In this document: positions 14,241 to 28,600 of the stretch, piece after piece | Numbering within the stretch: the stretch's first letter is position 1 | How the letters are laid out: each line of letters starts with the position of its first letter | From: Darksidea phi | Taxonomy: Eukaryota > Ascomycota > Dothideomycetes > Pleosporales > Lentitheciaceae | DNA length: 64,000 nucleotides | NCBI GenBank assembly: GCA_030770425.1 | Contig: JASJFT010000191.1 | Location: 1-64,000, forward strand | Direction: 5' to 3' | The notes under the pieces: model-generated | Told to the model about the DNA's origin: nothing | Seen by the model: only the letters and a program-made list of their open reading frames with translations | The model's database searches: none | Position numbers and translations under genes: made by a program

Positions 14241-17200
14241 TTCTATTCTTTAATTATAAGGTCTATATTATATTCTTTATTAGACCCTATAATAGACTCT
14301 ATTTTAGATATTCCTATTAGTTATTATTTTATAATTTATATATAGTTTATAATAATTCTATTAATAATATATACTACTATTATAAATAGTTTATTTAATA
14401 GTAATTTAGATAGATTAATTTAAAGTTATAATACTCTCGTACGTATAATTAATATTACTTTAGTATATTTAGTACCTCTATTCTATTTATTTATATAGGG
14501 CGCTCGCTTCTTATATATAATATCTAGGTCGTCGTAGACTTATTTAAATAGATTAGATAAGATACTAAATTCTTACTTATTATTAATTTAAACTTTAATA
14601 ACGTTATATTCGAATTAATATTATATCTTATATAGGGTCTATATAATCTAATAATTAATAATAGATTTTAAATAACTAGGAAACGTTTCTACTTTATACT
14701 ACTTAGTATATTAATTAATACTATTACCTTCGTATTTATCTCTATTAAGATACTCTTCTTCTATTAATAAAAGTTAAATAATATCTATTAATATATATTT
14801 AAACGGCTATATTATATAGTCTTTCTATTAATAATATAAGATTTACTTTATAAGCTTCGTTTTAATATATATCTTATATAGCTTTTACTTATTAATTCTA
14901 TTAATAACGACTCTATAAATAATATTTATTAGATAAGCTATTATACTTTAGCTAGGATATTCCTATATTAGATAAGTAATACGATTACTAACTTTTTATA
15001 TAGCTTTTAGGATATATAACTTCTAATAGCTAGTTATAAATAATAATAATAGCTTAATATACGGTCTTTATATAGTATTAGTATTAACTAGCTAGTAGTT
15101 ATTTAAGTATTCGAGTAGAGTAAGTATATTACTCTATTTCTTATAATATAATATATTATATTCTAAGTTAAAATAAATATTAATAGTATAATACCTTCCT
15201 AGTTCTATTATATTAGTAATAAAGCTAGGGAGTAAGATAATATATATTAATTAAATCTCTATTATACTATTATAAAAAGTATAAATTTTAAGTATTATAG
15301 AATCTTAAGCTTTAACTTTTATAACTCTAGTACTAGTACTAATATATTTATAAACTATAATATTATATTCTTATTTTTAGCTAATTTATAAGTCTAAGTT
15401 AATAATATATATATTTAAATCTAAATTTAATATCTAGTAAGTATAGAGATACTTATTTTATATAGTATTTTAATCTTTAATAAGTATTATTAGATTATCT
15501 ATAAGTATAACTATATTATTAATCGTATAGACTATATAAGTTAAGGGTTCTAATAAATAATCCCTATTATTAAAGCTAAATAGTATTATAGAAGTAGACT
15601 AAGCTATTTTTTATTTAATATAGTCTATTAAATATTTAATAATCTTATTAATATAAGCTTTAAGTATTAGATTAGCCTCTAGGGCTTTATTAACTTAGCG
15701 TCTAATCTTAATACTTATAATATAATTTTTAAGGTATTTCTTTACTAAAGAATTAAGTATAAAGTAGTTAATCTATTAGTATACTTATCTATAAAGATAT
15801 ATCTTTAGAGTCCTATTATTTCTCTTTTTCTAATTATTATTATTATTATTACTAGAGTTATTACTATTATTTATATTAATAATAGTAAGTTAAATAGTAG
15901 CTATAGTATTATATCCTATTATTATAGCTAGTTTAACTACCTTTAGAAATAACTTAAACTTAGTAATATAGTATTATAATAACTATACTTCTACTCTATT
16001 ATATTAAGTCTTTAGAATATCTTAAAGAGTTAAGATACTATATTTAGTATTAAATATATAGTATACTTTCGCGAAGTCCTCCTATATATAAGATATTTTA
16101 ATATTAGAAAGACTAATAGTCTTATATTTATTTATAATCTTAATCTAGTTATATAACTTATTAGTTAGCTTCTTACTATATAAGAGTATTTATAATTATT
16201 TATATTTAGCTCTAAGTTTCTAATATTATAAGATATTTATAGATATAATATATCTCTTTAATACCTTAAGTTAATTTTATAGGTCTTTCTTATTCTATAT
16301 TAAGTATAGATTTATAACTATAATTATTTTACTAATCTTTAAGTTAATTATTCTTAGATCTTTTTCTAGTTATTTATAGTTCTTCTTCTTTTTTTAATAT
16401 TAAATAAGCTCGACTTTATATAATATTCGATTATTAAATAATAGCTAAGTTATACTAATAGTACTAGCTTTATATATTATAAGTAAGGATTTTATTAACT
16501 TCTTAATATCTAGTACTATTTTAAGGTTAGAGTTATAGTACTTCTAAACTTTATATTATTTAGTTTTATTCTTAAGAATAAATAGTTATTTATACTAGTT
16601 ATTCTAAGTCTTAAAAATAATAATAATATACGTTACTACGAGATCTTCTTTAATATTTATTATTAATAACGATAGCTCTCTAAGCGCCGAGGAGTTTTTA
16701 GTAATAATAAGAATAATAATAAGAGTATTAGCTCTCTATACGTTAATTAATATTAATAATAAGAATAATAAGTTATTATTATTTAAGAGTAATTAGTTAT
16801 AATCTAAGTTTATAACTATTATAGTAATTTTAATATAAATTACTATAGTATATAGTCTCTAAAAGTAAAAGCTCTAATTTTTATAAGTTAAAAAAGATAG
16901 TATTTTATATATAGAAACGACCTCTAAGTATATCTTAATACTAATACTACTAGACTCTATTAGACTTTATTAGATTATAAGATTTAGTAAATAGTTATTA
17001 GTACTAGATTAATCCTTATATCTAGTAAAATCTTTAATTATATCTAGTTTCTAAGCCGTTTACTCTATAATATACTATTTTATACTAACTATATCTTATT
17101 AAAAGTTTTTAAAAACTAATCTATTCTCTTAATTTCTCTACTTCTTATCTATCTAAATAATATTTAAGAAACTATATTATACTAAAAAATATAACTACTA

Positions 17201-17600
17201 TATTTACTCTTATTATTAATCTAATTCTTTTACTAATAATCTAATAGTATTAGTTCTTTAACTTCTTATATACGACTTCTAACTATAGTATAAAAGAGCT
17301 TTAGTACTAGAGTAAACTAGATAATATTAGTAAATTTCTTAACTTATAATAAGAAAGTTTTATAAATCTACTTTATCGATAATAATATAGATTAGCTAAA
17401 GAGGTTTATATAATAGCTTTATTATTTTATTCTTATAGATTAGACGATATAAATATATATTAATAATAGATAATATAACTAGATTTTAAGCTAATCTAAG
17501 CTACTTTAAGTACTAATAAAATTTTCTAAAATTTATACTTTTTAAATATTATATCTAGTATAGTACCCTATATCTAGTCTAATATCTTAGTCGTATACTA
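14241..17600 (-). mobile_element. Probable Copia gag/protease/integrase fragment (F)
   Basis: Minus-strand translation shows what looks like a gag region (~17,500-16,000), an Asn-rich linker coded at 15,880-15,835 (run of att), a protease-like stretch around 15,450-15,350, and the start of a Copia integrase at ~14,950-14,600 (an SKSY..R...Y.RLDIY..IS block resembling the GAG-preintegrase to integrase-core transition). Reverse transcriptase and RNase H should follow at lower coordinates but the fragment meets the Gypsy C LTR at 14,240. The right limit is uncertain. Recognition rests on RIP-altered blocks, so the call is moderate. Confidence 0.45.
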
Positions 17601-19079
17601 TCTACCTCTTAGCCCTCTCTCTAGTTAATAGTTATTAAATATCTTATATATTCTATCTTTTATTCTTTTCGTTCTACTTCTTTATACTACTAAACTATTT
17701 CTTATTTACTATAGTCCTCTCTTTAGTAGCTTAACTTCTTTAGAAGTAATAACTATATTTATTTTTCTCTAATATACTCTTTATAATTATAACTTAAATA
17801 GTATTCTTATAAAGATAAGTCTATATACTATAATATTCTCTTATACTTTAATATTCTTTTACTTATATATTACTTTTTCCTAGACTTATTCTTATAATTA
17901 ACTATCTTTTTAAATAATCTACTTCGCTTCTATAATTAATATTTATTTACTTAGCCTCTTTACTTATACTAGTAACTAGTTAACTATTATTTTATATAAA
18001 TAAAGGTCGTTTTATAACTACTAAGATAGAATATAGATTAGTTAGAATTAGATTAACTAGTTTTATCCTTTATCTTAATAAGGATTATATTATTAAGATT
18101 ACTAAAATCTTTATAGTAAATAACTTTCTAGAGTATAACTTAGACTTAGTAGAATATATAAAATAATATTAATTATAAGACTTTAAAATCTAAAAAAAGA
18201 ATATATAAATATCTAGAAGATTATTCTAGAATTATATATTACTTTAAAATATTTAATAATAGAATTAAACTAGTATTCGTAGTTAAAGGGGACCTAAAGA
18301 ATTTTATTAATAGTAATACTAAGCTATCTAAGTATCTTAAGGTCTAGTAGATTTTATTTCTTATTAATATACTATTCTATATCTATTCGCGAAAGCTTTT
18401 TATAAATAAAATTACTCTTTAGAATATCTTAGTTAATAAAGATTAGCTTAAATTTTTAAACTTTAGCTAATTATATTTATTATTAATAACTATAAATATA
18501 GATATAGCCTATAAGAATAGATTAATAGTAAAGATTAAGATTCTTTATTTTAGTTAGATTATTTATTTAATTTTTATTTAGACTATATATAAATACTATT
18601 ACTTTAAATATAAAGACGTATAATAGTTAAGTTTATAAAATCTTCCTTTAATAGACTATATTTTCTATAGTATTATTATTTAGAAATATTAGAATAAAGA
18701 TATTATTAATATAGAAGACCTAAATAAGAATATACTCTTATTAGTAAATTAGACTTATTATTAATATTAAGGAATACTAGAATATAAGATCTTATAAAGA
18801 ATTAATAGTAGAAAAGTATTAAAGAAAAAACTAATATACTAATTATATAAGATATCTAAGAGAAGAAAACGTAGGATTTACGAAGCGTCTAAAGTATTTA
18901 TTACTACTATTAGATTTAATTCTTTAACTTTTATACTATACTTTATATATACTCGATCTTAATTATTAGATAATTCTTAATTCTAAATATTATATAAGTC
19001 TAGTTTAGTATTTATTAGTAAATCTATTAACTTAGATACTAACTTAAACTCTACTAGGTTATAATATATTATAAGCGGG
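17601..19079. other. RIP-saturated DNA, not assigned
   Basis: AT-rich, almost free of CpA/TpG, with TAG/TAA in all frames. I recognise no transposon domain. It could be the 5' part of fragment F or an unrelated element into which Copia B inserted at 19,080. Confidence 0.6.
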
Positions 19080-19312
19080 TAGAGGTATAGAATAAATATA
19101 TTAAGTAGTCTAACTATCTAGCTAGGGCGCGAGGAGAGGGCCTTATATACGAGTTATACTAGGTTAAATAACTAGAGGAATTACTATAAGTTACTATATA
19201 GTTATTATAAGCTAGGGTATAATTATAGCTAGTATATAGTTATAGTAAATTAGTATAAATTATTATATAAATAGAATAATTATATAATATATAGCGCTTA
19301 GCTACTTATATA
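19080..19312 (-). repeat. Copia B 3' LTR
   Basis: Begins tagaggtatagaataaat and ends gctacttatata. It differs from the copy at 24,492-24,724 at only a handful of positions, mostly C/T or G/A. It contains a CG-rich block, gggcgcgaggagaggg, that has kept its CpGs. Confidence 0.9.
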
Positions 19313-19639
19313 CCCCTCTTAGATTCGAACGTAGATTCGAAGCTAAATTTTATTTTATAAGTTTTAAAGTTTACTTATTAGTTTTAAAGTTTTATTTTTA
19401 ATTTTAAAGTTTTATTTTTAAAGCTTATTATTAGTTAATAGATCTCCCTCTTCTTATAAATATAAGAAGTTATATTATAGGTCGAGAACTAGTCTCTATA
19501 TTAGTATAGTACTAGGTAGGTAGCCGTCGTCGTTATAGTATATATAGGTTTCTTATATAATTAAATATCTCTAGAGGTATAAGACCCTTAATTTTACTTT
19601 ATATAATATACTAATATAGTATTAGTATACTAGTTTATT

Positions 19640-19742
19640 AGCTAAATAGTCTATATAGTTAGTTAAATAGTCTATATAGTTAGCTAAGAGGCCTATATAG
19701 TTAGCTAAGAGGTTTATATAATTAGCTAAGAAGCCTATATAG
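19640..19742. repeat. 21-bp tandem repeat, about five copies
   Basis: Successive units are versions of tctatatagttagctaaga. The 21-bp period equals seven codons. It lies near the RNase H / 3' LTR end of Copia B. Confidence 0.7.
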
Positions 19743-22700
19743 TAGAAAAATCCTTAAAGTTTAGGAGTAATACCTAATTCTTATATTTTTACCTAGGTAA
19801 TAATTTAATAAGACCGTTAGCTAGTTAACTATTTAATAAGATATATAAGATATTAATATTACCTAATAGTACCTCCTAATAAAGCTAGTAGTAATAGATA
19901 TCGACGTACCGTACTATAGTCTTAAGCTATAAAATAGATAAGATAAGTAGCTAAATTATTTATTAGTTATCGTAGTATAATAATTATTTATAATCTAGAT
20001 TAAATCTAATACGTTCGAATACTCTCTACTACTAGATTAGCTTAGTACTAGCTAATAAGACGACTATTAGTTCTATCTTAGTCGTTAATTTTATAATATA
20101 TCGCTATAATATAGCTTTCTAATTAATAGGTCTATCGAATAAGAAGAATATATATTCTTATAAGCTTTTCTAGATAGTCTTATAATTAGTAAAGAAGGTA
20201 TTTAATACTTTATAGAAGTTAGGTATTAGTTTAAATATAAGTTTATTAGTAATATATACTAATTTAATAGATATTAACGTATTATAGTATATTACTTAAT
20301 TCTTTATACCTAGTAGATAGATAATCGTTTAATAAATAGCGTCTAGGTACTATTACGAAGGATTTATAAGGAATTTAGCTAGTTTTAAGTAAGCTTTTAA
20401 GATATCTAGACGAGTAGCTTCTACTATATAATTAATAAATCTAACTAGCTATATATATCGTTACTTAACTAAATCTATTATTTTATTCTTTAAGGGTATT
20501 AGTTCCTTAAGTAGTAGTAATATAGTAGATAGCTTTAAGTAGGGCTTTAGTAAAGAATACTTCTAAGCGAACTTTTTAATATATAAGCTCTATAATAGCT
20601 AGATTAAGCCGCTATTACGATCTTTAATAGTTTAAATACTATAGAACGTCTATAGTTCTCCTAGAGATTTAATCTTATATTATTATAATAGCTTATACTT
20701 AAATTTATATAGGATAGCTATATATATTAGTATACTAAAAATAATAATATTATTAATAAAGAAGAAGACTAGTAGCTTCTTATTTTTTTATAAGTAGGGA
20801 GCGTTCTTAATAGATATAAGGTCTAGCTTTATAAGCGTTTTAATAAGCTTTTTATACTAGAGTAATAGGGATATCTTTAGGCCATAGAGCGCTTAGTATA
20901 GTTTCTATAAATAATTAGAATTAGAGAATTCTTTTAGCTAATAATAGTAGACTAGTATTAATAGCTTAGTATTAGTAAACGCGTTAATAGTATTATATTA
21001 ACAAATTTTTATATTAAAGTAGACGGTAATAGCTACTAAAGCTCGAAATATTTAAATAGCTAGTATAATAGCGTAGATATCTTTTACTATTATTTATAGA
21101 TTACTACGTATATAGATCTAAGCTTTATATTTTAATAGATAGTTTTAATTATCGAGTTTATATTTATATACCTATATTAGTAGAAAAACCTTATTATCTT
21201 AAGCGTACTAAGTATTATATTTATCCTAGGTTATTTACTTATAAATTTCTTTATATTTAATTATTACTAGTTCTTATTATATAGCTTATAAAAAGCCTTT
21301 CTTATAGGAAGATAGTAGCTTTATTACGTCCTTATAGTATTTTAGTTCTATTAGTAGCTCCGAATATTTAAATCGCGTTTTTAGTACTATTACTAAGGTA
21401 ACTATATAGACTAACTAGTAGGCGTTAATAAAGAAGCTAGAGTTCTTCTATATAGGCTTCTTCTTTACTACTCTAGTTAATTCTTTAAATAGGATATAAT
21501 ATTAATAGAGATTAGTATTTATTAGTTCTTAATACTTTATATAATTCGAATTAGGCTTAGTTCTATACTTATACTTTAAGAATCGATTTAATAGCTATAA
21601 TAGCTTAGGTAAAGCTATTTCTAAAATTAATAAATTTAGTATTAGGAGTTAATTTAATATAAGTTTTTAAGTAGTAGCTTAAGTAGTAGTATAAGTAGTA
21701 GTCTAAGTAAAAGCTTAGGTAGTAGGTTTTATAGCTTCTATAGGAGCTATATATTTATCTTCTAATAAGGCTTTTAAGGAAGTATCTTTACTATTTAGTA
21801 TAGATAAATAATATTTATAAGCAAATTACTCTAGCTTAGAGCCTTAAAGAAGAGAATCTAAATTATCTTATAGCTAATAGAATAGATTCTCTTAAAATAT
21901 AATATCCCTTATACGAATTATTTTATCGCTATAAGCTTTACTTCTTATCTTTAATATCTAGATTTTATAGATATTCGATAAATTATATCTAACTAGATAT
22001 TCTATTAACGCTTATAGACTAAGCTTATCGCCTTTAGGTATTTATTTACGTAGTACGTAGGCTCTATAGCTATAAATACGTAGATAAGCTAATAACGACT
22101 TTTTCTAATATATAATTTTAAATAGTATCTTCTAGTTTAGTAATTATATAGGTATTCGGTTAAGTAGATAGACTACTATTTTATAAATTTTAAGGCTAAG
22201 AGCTAGTAGGAGATTAGTTATAATCTTTATTAAGTAGCTTCTCTTAATTAGGCTTTTACTTAAGTATTTAGCTAAGCTATTTTATTTAATAATATATAGC
22301 GCTCGTATCTATAGTTTAATTCCTTCCTATAGATAGTAGGCTCGTATTAAATCGTCTAATAGACTATAGCCTTACTTATTATTAGCTATTAGAAAGGTAA
22401 TAGTTATATTAAATTCTTATTTAATTACTTTATCTAGCTATTTAAGTATTACCTAAAGAGTAGACTTATCGCGCTTAGCTATTATATAGACCGTATATAG
22501 TTTTAAGAATAAATCGAATACGTAGAATATATATTAATAGCTATTATAGACTAGTATATCGAGCTTAATTAGATTAATAGCTATAGTTTCGAATGGTTGG
22601 TTAGTACCTAATTTATAGCTAAATCGACGAAAGATAATCTAATAAGCTTTATTCTATAAGTACTCCTTATAGTAAATTATTTTAGAAGCTATTATACTAT

Positions 22701-24491
22701 TATCTATATAGAGGCTTATAACGTTACTAACTAACTAATTAATTATATTATTATTTAAATAATCTATAAGTAGATAAAGTTATAGCTTACTTAGTAATCT
22801 AGATTAAAGTAGTAGAGCTAAGATCTATAGTCGGTATTAATTAATAGTAAATATTATATACTAAGTAGATTATAGTAGCTTAGTATAATAGACTACGAGC
22901 TAGTATCTACCGATTCTAGTAAGCTTCGTAATATCCTAAGGTTAAGTCTCTAATTAATATAGAATATTTCTTTCTAAGTCGAAATAGACGTTTAATAAGA
23001 ATAGCTATAATAGTAATACTAGACTAGTAAAGAAGCTAGGGATTAGAACGACTTATTTAAGTATTATCTTTTTCGGGCCTTAAGATATTAATAGGAATAT
23101 TTATATATTTCCCTAGGCCTAAATAGCTATTTCTAATCCTTTAGCTAGGACGACGTTATTAGGTAAGATTAGAACTTCCTATTAGAACTTAGTAGGATTA
23201 TTATAGATATAAATATTTATAGCTAGGTCTAATATCTAGAAATAGAGAAGTAAATAGATATTATTAGCTATTAAGGCGTTATATATTACTAAAAATATAG
23301 TATAGGCTTCGTATTTATACTATAGTAGATCGTCGCTAGTATCGATTTTTATTATATTAGCTATATTACTATTCTAGCTAATCTACTTTTACTATTTATA
23401 ACGTCGATTCCTCTCGCGTATTTTAGTTAAGATATCCTTCTTATCCTTAGCTTCGAATTTAGCTATTTTCTTAATCTTCTTAGGGTCCTTCGTAAATCCT
23501 CTCTTATATAATAAGGTATTAATATACTAGTACTATCCCTAGTAGTATAGATCTTCGTATAGGTATAATTTTAATAGCTTTTTATTTTATAGTCTCTTCT
23601 TATTATATAGAGACTATTCTTAATTTAGTATAGCTATAAATATACTATTACTAATATTTAGCTTTATTACCTATATTATTTAGTAATAGTATAGATAGCT
23701 AGCTAGTAGATCGGGTAGTATAGGATTAATCGAGCTATTCGAACTAGCTTTTATATTAAATACTATAATAGATATAGTAGCTACGTAGCCTAAATCGATC
23801 TATTTAATAGCTTGTATTAGATTCTTATATAGCCGATATCCTAATACTTTTAGTAGATTAAGCTATATAGCTTAATTATAGGCTATTAAAAAGGTTATAC
23901 CCTATTCTTCGAGATTCTTTCTATACGCGTATAGTATTTTAGCTAAGTTATATATCTTTTAAATCTTATATTCTTAATTAGTTAATAATAGGGCGAATAG
24001 CTATTTTAGAGCCTTAAGCTAATCGTATAGTAATTTCTAATTCTTAATTTAATAGATAAGGTCTTTAGCTAGCGTATTAGCTATATAAGCCTCGATTTAA
24101 CTAAGCTTATCTTTAGTTCTATAGTATTCTTTTAGCTTTATATAGTAGAGACTTAGGTTCTTAATACGTTAAGGGGTTACTATTAAGCTAGGTTTAGTTA
24201 CTAGTAACCTATTCTTATTAGTAGATAACGTAGGATTAATAGAGCGTTTAGGCTTATTTAGCTATATAGAAGCTTTAAATTCGGGATTAATATATTCCTA
24301 TATATTAGCTACCTTAGCTAGCCTCTATATAGTATAAATCTATAGATCCTAATTATATAGGCCTTAGAGAATAGTAGCTAAACTAGCTTTAGATATAGTA
24401 GGTAACGAGATCGTTATTTCGTTATACGGAGAAGGATAAAATAGGTCGTATAATATAGGCGGATTAGACCGGGCTTATAACTATAAGTAGG

Positions 24492-24724
24492 TAGAGGTAT
24501 AGAATAAATATATTAAGTAGTCTAACTATCTAGCTAGGGCGCGAGGAGAGGGTCTTATATACGAGTTATACTAGGTTAGGTAACTAGAGAAATTACTATA
24601 AGTTATTATATAGTTACTATAAGCTAGGGTATAATTATAACTAGTATATAGTTATAGTAAATTAGTATAAATTATTATATAAATAGAATAATTATATAAT
24701 ATATAGCGCTTAGCTACTTATATA
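24492..24724 (-). repeat. Copia B 5' LTR
   Basis: 233 bp, same length and order as 19,080-19,312. It is the upstream LTR with respect to the minus-strand pol. Confidence 0.9.
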
Positions 24725-25361
24725 TATAGCTTAAGCTTAAGCTACCTACTTTAGTATTATTATTACTATTCTTCTTTTATTTAAATCTTTTTTTCTTTTT
24801 ATAAACTATTTAATTCTTTCTTTAAGTAGTACTAGAGCTCTTAGAGGTATTTATAATTAGATTATAATAGATTATTAAAGTCCGAGTAGAAACGAGCTTA
24901 TATAAGATAATTTTAAAGTTTAGTAGTATATTTTTTATATACCTATATTTAAATATTACTAAAGTAAAATAGTTTTACTAGTATATATTTTCTAGTCTAA
25001 AGAATATAGATATAGTTTAGATCTAAGAAGTAAAATAAAGTTTAATAACTTTAATAACTTTTAAGAATATATTATTTAAAAATTATTTAAGGTATAAAGA
25101 ATTTTATCTAGACTCTAATATAAGTATAAATCTTAGAAAAGCTAGAATAATATATAGTACTACCTTACTAGAAAAACTCGAATTAATTATTCTATTATTA
25201 CTTATATTAATTAGGTATATAGTATTATAAACTAAATATATACTATAGAATAGTAATAAGAAGAACTACTTAAGATTAAATCTATTACTAGCTCTAATAT
25301 AGAATATAATAACTATAACTATAGTATAAATAATAATTAGTATAGATAGCTTTACTAGGAA
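24725..25361. other. RIP-saturated DNA, not assigned
   Basis: AT-rich flank of Copia B without recognisable domain; probably the continuation of the sequence that Copia B interrupted. Confidence 0.55.
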
Positions 25362-25689
25362 GTTACGTAATAGATCTATACCTTAATAAGAATAGATCTA
25401 AGGATTACGTAATAGCTTAGTAGATCTATTAGAATAGAGCTATAGAGCTATAGCTTAGTAGATCTATAGATATAGAGCTATAGATCTAAGAAAATTAAAT
25501 TAATATATAATAACTATAAATCTTTTAAATAAGTTTTACTTCTATATAGTTAATTTAAATCTAGATTAATCCTTATCTATTAATATAATTAAACTATTAT
25601 CTACTTATTCCTACTCCTTCTTTTCTATCTTAAGTATAAACCCTAAACGAGGCTAAATAATCTATTAGGCCCGGATTCTATTTAATATA
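25362..25689 (+). repeat. Solo-LTR-like repeat, Gypsy C family
   Basis: About 328 bp matching the Gypsy C LTR in inverted orientation, including the agatctata units (25,370-25,480) and the taatccttatctattaatat block. DNA on its right does not resemble the Gypsy C interior, so a solo LTR or a truncated end is more likely than a complete element. Confidence 0.6.
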
Positions 25690-28600
25690 TAGTCCTCTAA
25701 TAACGCTTAAGTAAGCTATTAGAATTAGAGATCGATTAGTTATTTATATATACTATAATTAGTAAGATTTATAACTATCTACTCTATATAATAAGTAATA
25801 AGATAATCTAATCGTATTATAATTAAGTAAAAACCCTATTTTTCTAAAAAGAGAGCTAAAATATTCTAATTAGCTAGTATTAATATATTAAATCTTAGTA
25901 CTCTATCTAGTTACTTAATATAGCTCGCTTTAGTACGATCGTCTTAGAAGTATATAGATTTAGACTAAAGTTCTATCTAAAGAATAAAAAAAGACTTTAT
26001 AGTAGAAATCGAAATAGAATTTATAGAACCTAGATTAGATATAGCTAAGATATTAAAGCGAATAACTTATTTTAGAATTTAAAGATACTAGTTCTATTTA
26101 TTATTTACTAATATCTCTTTTAGGAAAAAGTCTCTTTAACTTTAAATAATTATCTACTTATATCTCTTAGAAATATAGAATTATAATCGTATTTACTTTT
26201 TCTATTAATTAATAACTTATCTTAAAATAATTATATTATATATTTCTATTCTACTATTCTTAATCCCTATATACTAATACTAGGTTAGTTATAGTTATTA
26301 GTATATATAAATACTCTATTATTTAGAACTTAAATCCTTTAGTCTTCTATCTATCTAATCTATACTATAGCTACTATATATAATTTTAGACTTATTATTA
26401 AAATACTTCTAAATAAATATCTAAATTATTAGTAGAGCTAGTATTTTTATAAATATAAGTAGTTAGCTTTAGTATATTTATTCCTAAATAGTAGTTCTTT
26501 AATCTAAGACTTTATAGTTAATAACTTTTATATTCTTTCTAAGATTAAATAGCTAGCTATAAAATATTCGAATTACTTAAGCTACTTTATATAGGTTTTA
26601 TCTATTTAATTTCTTAAATAAAATAGATAGTATATTTCCTATTAATACTATTATAATATTTAGAAGATAAATTTAGTATATTAGATAAAGATACGAGTAT
26701 CTTTTAAAAAGTTTTAGAATCCTAACTATATAAGTAATATTTAAAAAGGTTTAGTTACTAAAAAGTCCCTTTTAATCTATATAACTAGAGGATAAGTTTA
26801 AAGACTATATATTCTTTATTATTTACTAAGAAATAATTAGAAAGAATTATAGAATATATATCTTCGTATTTAAGATTAATATCCTAGCTATTAAGGTAGA
26901 TATCTTCTCTACTTTTAGAGAAGTCTAGTAAGAGTATCTCTATATATAGTAGTCTATTAAACCTCTTCTTTCTAATTAGCTTAATAGACTTAAGAATATA
27001 ATATAGAAGAATATAAGATTCTCTTATAACTTTATAGCTATCGTTTATAACTAGAGTATAACTAGCTAAAATAAGTTTTATATATTTTATAATATTCTTA
27101 TACTAGTTATATATATAAATAAAGATATTTAAAGATATTTATAAGAAAGATAGAGCTTTATAGACTAATAGATATTATTAGTTTAGCTTATTATCTAGAA
27201 TAACGACTATCTAATATAATTAGTAGATAAAGTCTACTTTTTAAAGTCTAATTATATACGATTTATTAATTTTACTTTATAATTTCTTTACTACCTTTAA
27301 AAGGGTAATTAACTTATCTTTAAGATTAATTATCTAAATAACGGTATATATTATAATAATATTTAGCTAAATCTAATTAAGAATATCTTAAATACTAATA
27401 TTTAACTAGTAAAAGGTCTTAAATTAGCTTATAACGATTTCTTCTATTAATTTTAAAAGACCTTATAGAAATATTTCTACTACTCTTTACTAATAATATT
27501 CTTAAAAGAGCTAGTAGAAACTAAAGTAAAGTATATAAGAAGTAAGTAGATACTTTTATAAGTACTAATCTTTTCTAACTAATAATAATTACCTAACTTA
27601 AAAGTACTATAAGAGCTAGTTATATAGAAGATATTCCTTACTCCTATTTAATAGAGAAATATCTTTAAATATATAGATATAATAAGATTATTCTAGATAA
27701 GTATTATAGTTATAGAAAAGACCTCCTATATAATCTATTACTAAATTAATAATAAGATTAAGAAAGCTATTATAATATACTTTTTATATAAGACTTATCT
27801 CGTAAAATTAATTATTAAGCTAGTTTTTATTCTAGATAATATATAATAAGTCGATTTAAAGATATCTTATATATAAGAATCTTATAAAAGTAACTATATA
27901 TTAAAATATAAGTAAAAGGTTAAACTAATCGATATTAGTTATAAATTAGCTTAAGTTTAACTATATAAGCTATATTAGTCTAACTTTCTTTTAATAATAA
28001 CTTAGTATAATATATAGACCGGAAATAAATATCTTTATAATATTAATAAGATAAATCTAGTTTAATTATCCTATCCTAATATCTAGGAGTCTTATTAGAT
28101 AGTAACTTTTTAATTTTATAATCTTCTAGTATATCTAATACTTTTATAAATATACTTAATACTATTATAAAGTTTAATTCTACGACTAGTAAGAATTTAT
28201 AGAATTACTTAAGCTATCTTTAATAACTAGTATTAGAATATCTAGTTATCTCTTAAGTAAAAATTATAACTACTAAAATAATTTTATACTTATTTTAAAA
28301 AGAAAGAATAAACTTATAAAACTTATTATAAAGAGATTAAATACTCTTAGATATATTTAAGTATACGATAATTTAGAATTAATTTTTACTAGTACTACTC
28401 TAAAGAGTAAAAGAAGTAGCTAGAGGACTTATACTAAATTAAGAGTTTATAATTTTATTAGTACTATTAAAGTTATACTATATATTATAGTATATATAAT
28501 ATTTAAATTTTATAAATTCTTATAATTCTAGATATATTTAATAATACTCTATTTATCTTAAAGATTCTTAATATAGTTTATTTAAAATAACTTTATATAA

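Larger units (their letters stand above)
19080..24724 (-). mobile_element. Copia retrotransposon (B) with both LTRs, RIP-inactivated
   Basis: Two direct repeats of 233 bp (19,080-19,312 and 24,492-24,724) enclose a minus-strand Copia pol. The integrase core lies at about 22,660-21,930: a LGTNQPFETIAINLI block, then an F.IANNK.GYS block and, further on, a P.YI..NSLAK block. Reverse transcriptase is at about 21,060-20,680, with an ALYGLKISLLLWYK block followed by FFFINNIIIF, the altered form of the Copia F(V)DD motif. RNase H would occupy ~20,300-19,750. Gag is at the high-coordinate end. All stops are TAG/TAA. I found no convincing 5-bp target duplication (flanks gcggg and tatag). Confidence 0.85.

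Noticed and set aside
14241..17600. Mitochondrial origin of the very AT-rich DNA
   Set aside because: The AT richness comes from loss of CpA/TpG, with Gypsy and Copia pol genes throughout; no mitochondrial genes, tRNAs or rRNAs are seen.
19075..24729. Target-site duplication for Copia B
   Set aside because: Flanks gcggg and tatag do not match even when C/T and G/A differences are allowed for.
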